DNA of 30,362 nt. It comes from a virus. The notes beneath the pieces are model-generated. The model saw only the letters and a list, made by a program, of their open reading frames with translations, was not told where the DNA came from and did not search any database. Shown piece by piece: positions 22,098 through 29,658 of this stretch. The position numbers and the translations under genes are program-made. The stretch is taken from the IMG/VR virus record IMGVR_UViG_3300005827_000012, positions 1 to 30,362 of that record; one strand, written 5' to 3'. Positions within the stretch are counted from its first letter, which is position 1, and each line of letters begins with the position of its first letter.

Positions 22098-25000
22098 GAC
22101 AAGTTTTATCCAAAACGTCAATGCCATAGCCGAAAAGCTTCCTATCATCGTCGAAGCAAACAGCATTTTCGATGAGGGGGTTATCCCCGTTCTCGAAGAT
22201 ATCGCCGCGCTCGATCTATCCGAGGCTATCGTTGATCTTAAAAAAGGGACGTTTTTCGGAAATCGTAAAATCGATATCGATCTCGCCCTGAACAAGCAGG
22301 GGATCACTGAGGGGATGAGCACCGTCGATGCGCTGGCGGTATGGGATACGACGGCTACGACGGTCTATTATAGCTCGGCTACGGTGACGTTTGTGGATGG
22401 TCATATCATCGAAGTACCGTTTGTGAATGATGATGCACAACCGATCAATATCTCCAATCACGGAACGCTCGTATCACAGCTTAATAGCAATACAGCATTT
22501 ACGACCTATCTGACGGAGACGGGGATATTTGACGATATCGGCGGAGCTACTGGGGTATTGGTACGGATGTACGATATCGTCGGGCAAACGTCGAACATCG
22601 AGCGGATACAGCTGCACGCCGTGAGCGGTGCGTATGTCGATCAGAACCCGATCTATTTTTGGGGTAAAACGACGTCGGCGTTTCAGACGCTATCGATGCG
22701 TACCGCCGATATTATCAAGCTCGGAAACGATATCGACAGTATTATCGCACTGGCAAACCGTATCACTGAGATGCTACTGCTTCAAGATAAGATCCCCGAA
22801 CTCGTCACCAATCCTGACAGCCTCTATGCGAATATCTCAAAACTCGTAGCTCTCCATGCTCAGATCGCGGCGATGGTATCGATCTATAACGATATCAAAA
22901 CGGGCGGGACGAACTACATCAACACCGCCGGAGCTGATTTACTCCTCGTAGATTCCAAAATCAAAAAGCTCGCTGATGATCTACAGCTGGGGGCAAATTC
23001 TAAAATATCCATCGTTAAAAGCAATATCGTCAATGTCAACACGGTCGCCAATGCTATCGCCAACGTCAACACGGTCGCTGGGAATATCGCCAACGTCAAC
23101 ACGGTCGCGGCGCAAAATACCAATATCAATACCCTCATCGCCAATCTCACCGCGATTCAAAACGCCTCTGCCAATGCCGCAACCGCAACTGCGCAAGCGG
23201 AGATCGCCACGACGAAAGCGAATGAGATTAAAAACGTCTCGGTAGCTTCTACGACTACGGGTGCTGCCGGAACGGCGGCGAGTGTCGTCTACAACCCGAC
23301 GACCGGAAAGTTTAGTTTTGTCGTACCGCAAGGGGTTAAGGGAGATAAGGGTGACGCATTTAACGTCAACTCGGTCGGACTGTTCGCCGGACGCTCCCTC
23401 TATGATGCTCAGGTAGCGGGGTTTAGTTTTCTCGCGATCGATCAGGCACTCATCTATTTCAAGCTCTCTGCAACGAGCGGGGATTGGTCTATCGGTGCTC
23501 CGTTCGGTAAAGGGGATAAAGGGGATCCGGGAGATACCGGAGTCGGTATCGTCGATATCGTCTTTGAATCCACGACTCATGCGAGCGGATTAGCGGCACA
23601 AAGCGGCGGGGTGGATACTTACACGATCACGTTTACCGATGCGAGTACGTCGGTGTTTTTGGTTCGTAATGGGTTGGATAGCGATGTATTCATGAGCGAT
23701 TTGACGGCACTTGCTGATGCTGTTAATACCGCACTTGGGGATAAGGCGGATAAATCGACGACGTACACGAAAACGGAAGTCAATGATTTATTATTAACTT
23801 CATCGAATCAAATACTAAAACCCTCCATAACCTCCCCCGCCACCGGAGCAATCGATTTCATCGGAGCAGTGACAAGCAGTGCCTATACGACAGGTACTAA
23901 CTACCAAGGAATACACGACTACACCCACTGGCAGTGCGCTACCGATACAGCGTTCACTGCTATCATCGACGAAGAGACGGTCGGGAATCTAACCTCGTGG
24001 ACACCGTCGGTTGGGTTGGCTCTCACTACGGTGTATGTGCGGGTTCGTTACGGTTCGGATAATCATCTCTCTGAATGGTCGGATACGATCAGTTTTACGA
24101 CACCGAATATCTACATCAATACCCCGACACTCACCGTCACAGGAACCCCTACGGATGTGCCTGAGACACCGACGCTTACAACGTCTGCGTTTAGCGTTGC
24201 GAATGGAGCAGATACCCACGCATCTACTGACTGGCAAGTGATTCGTGTATCGGATAGTACGATTATATGGCAGTCGCTTTCAGATGCTACGAACAAACTC
24301 ACGATCACCGTCCCTGCTGGGGTGTTGGCAGTATCAACTGCCTATACGTTCAAAGCACGTCACAATGGGGCTACGTATGGAAGCAGTGCGTATGTATCGG
24401 TGAGCGGTACGACAAAATCCGCGTTTATCATCCCTATCGGTACGGCTGGGGCTATGGATTTCGGTGTGGCTCCCTCATCTGAGGCGTGGGCGGTTATGGG
24501 GCTGTCTGAAATGACGGGGACAACTACCGCTGGGCATGACAACTATGGGAATTATCAGCATACCAACGGATCGATCATGGTTCATGTGCCGAAGTTTTAC
24601 TATCGTATCGGTAATGCCGCCGCACCTCAGTATGCGACGTACGGTGCGAACAGTATCGAGATTAAAGGAACCGAGAGCTACACCACCGAAGCTGCCGCCA
24701 ATGCAGCAGGGTTTGTTCTCCATCGTGCGTTTATCGACGGCGGAGTTGAAAAAGGCGGGTTCTTTATCGACAAGTATATGGCTTCGAAAAAAGTCGGAGA
24801 TACGAATGTCGCCGTCTCGGTTAAGAATGGAAACCCTATCGGGCTTACGACCAACACTACCTATACACCATCGTCAACCATGACAGGATGTACCGGAATA
24901 CTCGCGGATGCCATCACACTATCTCGCGCAAGAGGTAGCTATTTTAACGCGGCATCGGCGTTTATGTACGGAGCCATCGCCCTGCTCTCTATCGCTCACG

Positions 25001-25731
25001 CTCAGCGTGCTACGGGAACTGCTGCGTGTGCATGGTACGACGCGTCGCTCACGACGAACTTTCCAAAAGGGTGCAATAACGGAAGCCTATCTGATGTAAA
25101 CGATACCTCGGTTACATGGAGCGCCTCACCGGACACTGCCGCTAAAGGCTTAACCGGTTCTGCATCAAATTTTGCTAAATCGACGCATAACGGGCAGAAC
25201 AACGGTATCGCCGATGTGAATGGACTAATGTATGAGGTAGGGATCGGGATAACCAACTTCGGAACCAGCGCAACATCGACGACGCAGATTACTACCAATA
25301 CGATCTATGTGCTCAAACAATCCGTCGCCCTCAAAAATCTCACAGCAGGATGGGACGGTGCTACCGACGCATGGGGGAATACAACGAACCTATCTACCCG
25401 ATACGACGCGGTGACCTCCCCGATCACAGTATCGGCAAGCACCACAGAGTACTGGGGAAGCGGAAGCAATCAGGTATTCGATCCGGCATCGAGCGGTGTA
25501 GGTCGTGATCTATGCGGCGTCCTCCCAAAAAATGATGCGTCCGACGATGCGACGGGGACAAATATGTGCGGTAATGACTATATACGTCATTACAATGTTC
25601 AGAATATGCAGCCGCTGTTCTGTGGGTATTGGAGCACTGCCGCCTTTGCTGGGGTGCTGTACCGTAATTTGGTCAACTATCGTTGTAATGATAACCTTTA
25701 TGCTGGCTTTCGGGCTGCCGCCTATGTGTAG
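22090..25731 (+). CDS. Tail fibre with DGR-diversified C-type-lectin-like tip
   Basis: 1213 residues. Residues 1-310 are likely the virion-anchoring and helical shaft part; 315-345 hold three decapeptide repeats of the NVNTVAxxIA kind, a motif common in phage fibres. Short collagen-like triplets occur at 415-422 (GVKGDKGD) and 473-486 (GKGDKGDPGDTGVG). Around 590-800 are beta-sandwich, fibronectin-like modules (TPTLTVTGTPTDVPETPTLT). From about 800 the protein resembles DGR target proteins with a C-type-lectin fold: IDGGVEKGGFFIDKYM, ARGSYFNAAS, CGNDYIRHYNVQN, and the terminal GFRAAAYV. Residues 1176-1213 are encoded by VR; sites 1180, 1183, 1186, 1195, 1203, 1204 and 1211 differ from TR. It should bind the host receptor. 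Confidence 0.92.
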   Translation: MPKTSFIQNVNAIAEKLPIIVEANSIFDEGVIPVLEDIAALDLSEAIVDLKKGTFFGNRKIDIDLALNKQGITEGMSTVDALAVWDTTATTVYYSSATVTFVDGHIIEVPFVNDDAQPINISNHGTLVSQLNSNTAFTTYLTETGIFDDIGGATGVLVRMYDIVGQTSNIERIQLHAVSGAYVDQNPIYFWGKTTSAFQTLSMRTADIIKLGNDIDSIIALANRITEMLLLQDKIPELVTNPDSLYANISKLVALHAQIAAMVSIYNDIKTGGTNYINTAGADLLLVDSKIKKLADDLQLGANSKISIVKSNIVNVNTVANAIANVNTVAGNIANVNTVAAQNTNINTLIANLTAIQNASANAATATAQAEIATTKANEIKNVSVASTTTGAAGTAASVVYNPTTGKFSFVVPQGVKGDKGDAFNVNSVGLFAGRSLYDAQVAGFSFLAIDQALIYFKLSATSGDWSIGAPFGKGDKGDPGDTGVGIVDIVFESTTHASGLAAQSGGVDTYTITFTDASTSVFLVRNGLDSDVFMSDLTALADAVNTALGDKADKSTTYTKTEVNDLLLTSSNQILKPSITSPATGAIDFIGAVTSSAYTTGTNYQGIHDYTHWQCATDTAFTAIIDEETVGNLTSWTPSVGLALTTVYVRVRYGSDNHLSEWSDTISFTTPNIYINTPTLTVTGTPTDVPETPTLTTSAFSVANGADTHASTDWQVIRVSDSTIIWQSLSDATNKLTITVPAGVLAVSTAYTFKARHNGATYGSSAYVSVSGTTKSAFIIPIGTAGAMDFGVAPSSEAWAVMGLSEMTGTTTAGHDNYGNYQHTNGSIMVHVPKFYYRIGNAAAPQYATYGANSIEIKGTESYTTEAAANAAGFVLHRAFIDGGVEKGGFFIDKYMASKKVGDTNVAVSVKNGNPIGLTTNTTYTPSSTMTGCTGILADAITLSRARGSYFNAASAFMYGAIALLSIAHAQRATGTAACAWYDASLTTNFPKGCNNGSLSDVNDTSVTWSASPDTAAKGLTGSASNFAKSTHNGQNNGIADVNGLMYEVGIGITNFGTSATSTTQITTNTIYVLKQSVALKNLTAGWDGATDAWGNTTNLSTRYDAVTSPITVSASTTEYWGSGSNQVFDPASSGVGRDLCGVLPKNDASDDATGTNMCGNDYIRHYNVQNMQPLFCGYWSTAAFAGVLYRNLVNYRCNDNLYAGFRAAAYV
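23035..23108 (+). repeat. 30-bp period repeat in the fibre gene
   Basis: GTCAACACGGTCGC recurs at 23035, 23065 and 23095. It encodes three copies of a decapeptide beginning NVNTVA. Tandem DNA repeats of this type let a fibre shaft change length by recombination. Confidence 0.8.
25616..25727 (+). repeat. DGR variable repeat (VR)
   Basis: 112 bp at the very 3' end of the fibre gene, aligned without gaps to TR at 26177-26288 (offset 561). There are 12 mismatches; ten are at TR adenines (of 25 in TR), replaced by T, C or G. The other two are C to G at 25685 and G to A at 25724, the latter in the last bases where IMH and IMH* normally differ. The last 20 bp before that (25701-25720, GC-rich, starting TGCTGGC) are identical and should act as the initiation-of-homing region. 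Confidence 0.95.
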
Positions 25732-25742
25732 TATCTTCGTGA

Positions 25743-25762
25743 CGCTGTGCGATAGCACAGTG
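25743..25762 (+). promoter_or_regulatory. DGR target-recognition hairpin
   Basis: CTGTGC-GATA-GCACAG at 25745-25760 is a perfect 6-bp stem with a GATA tetraloop; a G-T and a C-G pair extend it to eight. It lies 12 bp after the fibre stop. In the BPP-1 DGR a hairpin or cruciform just past VR, with a GRNA loop, is needed for efficient homing; GATA fits GRNA. Confidence 0.8.
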
Positions 25763-25775
25763 GGAGAGGAGGTGA

Positions 25776-26174
25776 GTGTTGGCTAATCCGGAGGCGAGTT
25801 TGGGGATGAAGATGATCGAGCTATCAAAACTGGCGAACATCCATCTGAACCATTTCCCCAAACATGAGAAGTATGGTCTGTGTCAGACGATCCGTGCTGC
25901 AATGTATGATTTGTTCGAGCTGATCGTGGAGTGTCAAAAGCGCTACCACAAAAAAACAACTCTCACGCAACTGGATATACGGCATGAACAACTGCGTATG
26001 CTTTTCCGACTAGCACACGAGATGGGGTATTTTTCGTATCACAACGGAAAATCATCTCGAAGCGAAGCGGAGAGCGCACGAAGATACATGGCGGTGTCTA
26101 TCCTCATCAACGAGGTAGGCGCTATGATCGGCGGATGGATTAAACATGATCTACAACCTAGGGAGAGTCATTAA
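25776..26174 (+). CDS. avd: DGR accessory variability determinant (Avd-like)
   Basis: 132 residues. A four-helix bundle is expected: MKMIELSKLANIHLNHFPKH, EKYGLCQTIRAAMYDLFELI, QLDIRHEQLRMLFRLAHEMG and ESARRYMAVSILINEVGAMI. The pattern around FPKHEKYGLCQTIR is the hallmark of Avd/S23-type proteins. Avd forms a pentamer that binds the reverse transcriptase and TR RNA and is needed for cDNA synthesis. Start codon is uncertain: AGGAGG is three bases from GTG 25776 and six from TTG 25779. The stop lies two bases before TR. Confidence 0.9.
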   Translation: MLANPEASLGMKMIELSKLANIHLNHFPKHEKYGLCQTIRAAMYDLFELIVECQKRYHKKTTLTQLDIRHEQLRMLFRLAHEMGYFSYHNGKSSRSEAESARRYMAVSILINEVGAMIGGWIKHDLQPRESH

Positions 26175-26176
26175 AA

Positions 26177-26288
26177 TGTTCTGTGGGAATTGGAGCAATG
26201 CCGCCAATGCTGGGGTGCTGTACCGTAATTTGAACAACTATCGTTCTAATGATAACAATAATGCTGGCTTTCGGGCTGCCGACTGTGT
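26177..26288 (+). repeat. DGR template repeat (TR)
   Basis: 112 bp rich in AAY codons (ten AAT/AAC in the frame of VR), which is the usual design: mutagenesis of AAY at the two A positions gives many amino acids but never stop codons. It lies between avd and the reverse transcriptase gene, the BPP-1 arrangement. The TR transcript should span the avd end to the start of the reverse transcriptase gene. TR is open in frame with the reverse transcriptase and has an ATG at 26176. Confidence 0.95.
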
Positions 26289-26331
26289 TTCCACTCCTGA
26301 CATTTCAATGGAAAATACTGGAGACATAGGG

Positions 26332-27330
26332 ATGACTTTTCCTGCGAAAGCGAAATCTGCAGGATATGCGACTGAAATCTATTCGTATACCCCAACACTG
26401 AGTGATGTAGCGCGCATCGATAATCTCTATCAAGGGTTTTTGAACGCTCGAAGAAGCAAACGTAACAAGCGTGCCATTTATGCGTTCGAGAACAATCTCG
26501 GAGAGAATCTAAAAACGATCTCTGAGGCACTGATGAGTAATGCCTACGTTCCGGATACTCCTAGAGCGTTCGTTATCAATGAGAGAAAGCGTCGAGAGAT
26601 AGCCGCACCGTCGTTTCGTGATTCAGTGGTACAACACACGATCTATCTGCTCGTGTATGAGCTGTTTGATCGTGGGTTTATCCATGACAGCTATGGATGC
26701 AGAAAAGGCAAAGGGGCGCACAGTGCGTCCGATAGACTCCAATCGTTTATGCGTCAATGCGATAGCGATGCATATTATCTTCAGATGGATATTCGCAAAT
26801 ACTATTACTCAATACCGCATGATCGTCTGCGTGAACGGCTAGAGCGAAAACTCTCCGATTGTGCGCTAATCGATTTGATGATGGCGTTCTCAGGCAGCGG
26901 TGATCGAGGGCTTTATATCGGGAATCTGTTATCACAGATGTATGGGTTGATCTATCTCGACCGACTCGATCACTGGATGAAGCGGGTAAAAAAACAAAAA
27001 CGATATGTTCGATACGTGGATGATTTTATATCCGTAGGGATGAGCAGAGAAGAGGCGTATACGCTGTTGGGTGAATGTGAGAGATTTTTGGAAAAAGAGA
27101 TGGGGCTATCTCTATCAAAATGGAGAGTTGCGAAGATATCCAAGGGGTGCAATTACGTCGGGTTTAGAACATGGCAGAAAACGAAGCTGGTGCGAAAGTT
27201 CAGTCTCCATAATTTTTCCAAAGCACTCAAACGTAACAAAAACGAGAGTCTCGTTTCTATCGTAGGTAATGCTAAAAATACGGCAACGTACAAACATTTC
27301 CAAACCAAATTAAAGGAGAGAGCAGCATGA
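26332..27330 (+). CDS. DGR reverse transcriptase
   Basis: 332 residues from the ATG at 26332, which has GGAG eight bases upstream and gives the usual DGR enzyme length. Motifs in order: SYGCRKGKGAH (120-130), catalytic D153 in LQMDIRKYYYSI, the DGR-typical IGNLLSQ (197-203) in place of the QG motif of group II intron enzymes, catalytic YVDD (228-231) and NYVGFR (274-279). It should copy TR RNA to cDNA with adenine-directed errors. The frame is open upstream through TR to 26146, so a TR-encoded N-terminal extension is possible but unlikely as the main product. The stop overlaps the next gene by four bases. Confidence 0.96.
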   Translation: MTFPAKAKSAGYATEIYSYTPTLSDVARIDNLYQGFLNARRSKRNKRAIYAFENNLGENLKTISEALMSNAYVPDTPRAFVINERKRREIAAPSFRDSVVQHTIYLLVYELFDRGFIHDSYGCRKGKGAHSASDRLQSFMRQCDSDAYYLQMDIRKYYYSIPHDRLRERLERKLSDCALIDLMMAFSGSGDRGLYIGNLLSQMYGLIYLDRLDHWMKRVKKQKRYVRYVDDFISVGMSREEAYTLLGECERFLEKEMGLSLSKWRVAKISKGCNYVGFRTWQKTKLVRKFSLHNFSKALKRNKNESLVSIVGNAKNTATYKHFQTKLKERAA

Positions 27331-27881
27331 TTTTCAGTTATATCCCCTACGTAAAAGAGGGAGCGGAAGGGTTTACCATCCGTCACCGTGATCCCGATAA
27401 CGTGATGAGTGAGTTGGGAACACTCGGCGGAGTCGTCTATGTGTATGCTCCTGCTACAAGCGAACAAGATACACGTATTCAGTGGGCAGAAGTTATCCCC
27501 GATGAGGATTTGAAAACTAGACTACGCAACAGCTATATGGCACGCACACGCAAAGAATTCACACGCATGAAGATTGAAGAGATCGGAGATGTGTACGACC
27601 TACTCGCCGATGCGATGAAGCTGATCGAGTTTAACATGATGCTCACTTCACGACTTGCGGGTGATCTATGGGGTACTCACCCTATCGATGCTACAACAAA
27701 AGCGGAGTATGCCGCACGAAACGGTGCGTTTTTGGACGCTGTAGGGGCTGGTACTATCACGATGCGCGGTGATTTCGATGATATGAATACCCTGATGTAT
27801 AAGATGATGGCTCGCTATTCTCAGATCAATACTATCGTGAGAGACAGCTATGTGGGTGAGTTACAGAGGGTTGGGCTATGA
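27327..27881 (+). CDS. Hypothetical protein after the DGR
   Basis: 184 residues, coupled to the reverse transcriptase gene (ATGA). The first 60 residues are beta-rich (FSYIPYVKEGAEGFTIRHRD), the middle is helical (DVYDLLADAMKLIEFNMMLT), and the end is rich in Met (DDMNTLMYKMMARYSQINTI). Not recognised. Tight coupling to the DGR raises the chance that it is a DGR-linked factor, but it may simply be a tail or assembly protein. Confidence 0.65.
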   Translation: MIFSYIPYVKEGAEGFTIRHRDPDNVMSELGTLGGVVYVYAPATSEQDTRIQWAEVIPDEDLKTRLRNSYMARTRKEFTRMKIEEIGDVYDLLADAMKLIEFNMMLTSRLAGDLWGTHPIDATTKAEYAARNGAFLDAVGAGTITMRGDFDDMNTLMYKMMARYSQINTIVRDSYVGELQRVGL

Positions 27882-28228
27882 AATCATTTATCCTCATGCT
27901 CATCGCCATGCTGATCGTATCGGTCGCATCGGTTCCGGCTATCGTACTCAACACGATCCGAAAAGTGTATCGACGCGAAAAGCTCAAAGAGTATTTTAAA
28001 ACCATCGCCATCGGGTTCGATCAGGCTGGGGGATCGATCTTATACGGTCAAGAGGATTGGACGGTATCGAGTTGGACGTATTATCTTGTCCGAAGAAGCG
28101 GCGGGGATAACAGAGCGGCGTATTGGTTTATGCGGTTTATTAATACGCTGTTTAGGGATGAGAGCCATTGCGAGGACAGCTTTTATGATGAGGCGCAGAA
28201 GATGAAATTTAAACCGGAGTGGATGTGA
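27878..28228 (+). CDS. Membrane-anchored phage protein
   Basis: 116 residues. The N-terminus is a transmembrane helix or uncleaved signal (FILMLIAMLIVSVASVPAIV). The remainder has FKTIAIGFDQAGGSILYGQE followed by DWTVSSWTYY and YWFMRFINTLF, a pattern I associate with small conserved phage proteins of unknown function near lysis genes. Two Cys pairs are not seen, only one Cys. ATGA overlap with the previous gene. Confidence 0.7.
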   Translation: MKSFILMLIAMLIVSVASVPAIVLNTIRKVYRREKLKEYFKTIAIGFDQAGGSILYGQEDWTVSSWTYYLVRRSGGDNRAAYWFMRFINTLFRDESHCEDSFYDEAQKMKFKPEWM

Positions 28229-28431
28229 TGGCTTCTGATACAGATCATATATTGACGAATGAGCAGATCGATGAGATTGCAGAGAAAGCGGCTAAGAAAG
28301 CAGTGGGGATGATTACGGCAGAACTTTACCAAAATGTCGGAAAAAGTGTTGTTGATAAGGTATTTTGGGTTATTGGTATCGTAGCGGTAGGGCTGTATTT
28401 TTGGCTACAAAGCAAAGGGGTTAAATTATGA
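28228..28431 (+). CDS. Small tail-anchored membrane protein
   Basis: 67 residues from the ATG at 28228 (GGAG eight bases upstream); the frame extends three codons further but TGATG overlap favours this start. A hydrophilic helical part (NEQIDEIAEKAAKKAVGMIT) is followed by one C-terminal membrane helix (VFWVIGIVAVGLYFWLQSKG). It may be a second holin, antiholin or pinholin-like factor given its place beside the endolysin. Confidence 0.65.
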   Translation: MASDTDHILTNEQIDEIAEKAAKKAVGMITAELYQNVGKSVVDKVFWVIGIVAVGLYFWLQSKGVKL

Positions 28432-28880
28432 GATCAAGTGCAAACGCAATAAAGTTAATCGAGGAGTCTGAGACGTTTGAGTCTCACCCATATCTCTGTC
28501 CGGCGGGTATTCCTACTATCGGGTATGGGACAACGATCTATGAAAACGGTGCTCATGTAAAGCTTACCGATCATCCGATCACACAAGAGCGTGCCGTAGC
28601 GATTATGTTTCACCAGCTTGTCGATTATGAAAATGCTGTCAACCGCTATGTCAAAGTACCATTGACACAAAATCAGTTCGATGCCCTTGTCGATTTTGCG
28701 TACAACGCCGGAACCGGAAATCTGCAAAAATCTACTCTACTTAAAAAACTCAATAGCGGGGATTATGAGGGAGCTTCTAAAGAGTTTGATAAGTGGGTGT
28801 ATGGCGGAGGTAAAAAACTCGGCGGACTTGTCACACGACGGGCGGCGGAAAAAGCCCTATTTCTAAAGGATATCGCATGA
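28428..28880 (+). CDS. Phage endolysin, GH24 lysozyme (muramidase)
   Basis: 150 residues. The GH24 catalytic arrangement E-x8-(D/C)-x5-T is seen as E15, C24, T30 in ETFESHPYLCPAG followed by IPTIGYGTT; the Cys in place of Asp occurs in many phage members. FDALVDFAYNAGTGNLQKST and FDKWVYGGGKKLGGLVTRRA are conserved family segments. It cleaves the peptidoglycan glycan strand. There is no signal-anchor at the N-terminus, so export through holin lesions is expected. It overlaps both neighbours by four bases. Confidence 0.95.
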   Translation: MRSSANAIKLIEESETFESHPYLCPAGIPTIGYGTTIYENGAHVKLTDHPITQERAVAIMFHQLVDYENAVNRYVKVPLTQNQFDALVDFAYNAGTGNLQKSTLLKKLNSGDYEGASKEFDKWVYGGGKKLGGLVTRRAAEKALFLKDIA

Positions 28881-29314
28881 AAAAATGGTATCTCAGCAAA
28901 ACGATCCTCGTCGCTATGGCGATGGAGGCGTTGGCGCAAGTAACGATGCACATGGAAGAGGTCAAGACGGCTATCGCGTCGCATACCAATACCGATGCGG
29001 GGCTGGCGTTTGCTATCGCGTTTCCGGCGGTGATGGTCGCTATGCGGTTTGTCACTACAAAACCTATCGAGGGGGTCAAAAATGTTTCAAAATCTGAGCA
29101 GTCCGGTGATCGAGAAGATCAAACTATGGGGGATGATTGTAGTCGCGGTTTGTGTGATGGCTATGGGTGCAACGATTGTAATCCAACGGTATCAGATCAA
29201 AGTGCTGGAGAGCGAGAAAGCAACGCTGGAACAAACGGTAAAAACCAAAGAGTCGCTGGTGGGGATGCAAAACCTCGCGGCAGATCTAAGCGCCGTCGAT
29301 CCCGTAAAGGTTGA
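28877..29314 (+). CDS. Holin-like membrane protein with a long overlap tail
   Basis: 145 residues. The first 70 are holin-like: KKWYLSKTILVAMAMEALAQ, then a second hydrophobic segment (AGLAFAIAFPAVMVAMRFVT) and TKPIEG, similar to phage holins that begin KxWYxSKT and end near RxxTxxPI. The remaining 75 residues are hydrophilic, Gly/Ser/Arg-rich and lie wholly over the Rz-like gene in another frame (29082-29314). Either the tail is real or the ORF simply stays open by chance. Most likely role is timing of lysis. Confidence 0.7.
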   Translation: MKKWYLSKTILVAMAMEALAQVTMHMEEVKTAIASHTNTDAGLAFAIAFPAVMVAMRFVTTKPIEGVKNVSKSEQSGDREDQTMGDDCSRGLCDGYGCNDCNPTVSDQSAGERESNAGTNGKNQRVAGGDAKPRGRSKRRRSRKG

Positions 29315-29486
29315 ACAGATCCCGATCCGTATTACGAAGATCGAAAAAGTATTTGTTCCGGTCAAACAAGAGATTACGAAATGGAGGGATAGCAATGAGA
29401 CGTATGAGTGCAATCGCAGCAGTCGGCTTTATGATGTTGATTTTGCAGGGTTGTTCAACCGCGCAGCCACAGCCGCAGATCGTTAA
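29082..29486 (+). CDS. Rz-like inner-membrane spanin subunit
   Basis: 134 residues from the ATG at 29082, which has GAGGGGG five bases upstream; a longer frame to 29049 is rejected. One N-terminal membrane helix (LWGMIVVAVCVMAMGATIVI) is followed by a coiled coil (IKVLESEKATLEQTVKTKES) and a C-terminal periplasmic part. This is the Rz (i-spanin) plan. It should bridge to the lipoprotein encoded inside its 3' end and fuse the two membranes. Confidence 0.75.
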   Translation: MFQNLSSPVIEKIKLWGMIVVAVCVMAMGATIVIQRYQIKVLESEKATLEQTVKTKESLVGMQNLAADLSAVDPVKVEQIPIRITKIEKVFVPVKQEITKWRDSNETYECNRSSRLYDVDFAGLFNRAATAADR

Positions 29487-29658
29487 AGTCAAACAAAAGT
29501 GTGATTTTAAAGAGCCTCCGCTCCCCGTTATCAAGAATCCTAAAGAGGTGTGTGCGCGGAGCGATCTCGACTGCATCGATGCAGCGGTGATGGAGATCGT
29601 AGCGGATGTGATGGAATATGCGTTGACATTTAAAGAGAATGCGGGGGTATGTAAATAA
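29395..29658 (+). CDS. Rz1-like outer-membrane spanin lipoprotein
   Basis: 87 residues from the ATG at 29395 (GGAGGG six bases upstream). The signal peptide ends in the lipobox LQGC after a hydrophobic core (IAAVGFMMLI). The mature part is short with prolines (QPQPQIVKVK, EPPLPVIKNP), as Rz1 proteins often are, and has further cysteines. Its first 92 bases overlap the Rz-like gene in another frame, the typical embedded Rz/Rz1 layout. Confidence 0.75.
   Translation: MRRMSAIAAVGFMMLILQGCSTAQPQPQIVKVKQKCDFKEPPLPVIKNPKEVCARSDLDCIDAAVMEIVADVMEYALTFKENAGVCK

Noticed and set aside
23035-23108. CRISPR-like array
   Set aside because: The 30-bp period encodes a decapeptide repeat in frame in a fibre protein; the interspersed bases are not spacers.
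22981-23580. 199-codon minus-strand ORF inside the fibre gene
   Set aside because: Arg/Asp/Ile-rich antisense translation of the repeat region, without coding features.
26146-26331. Upstream extension of the reverse transcriptase ORF as its normal N-terminus
   Set aside because: This part is TR and the end of avd; the start at 26332 has a good ribosome site and gives the usual enzyme length. Kept only as a finding.
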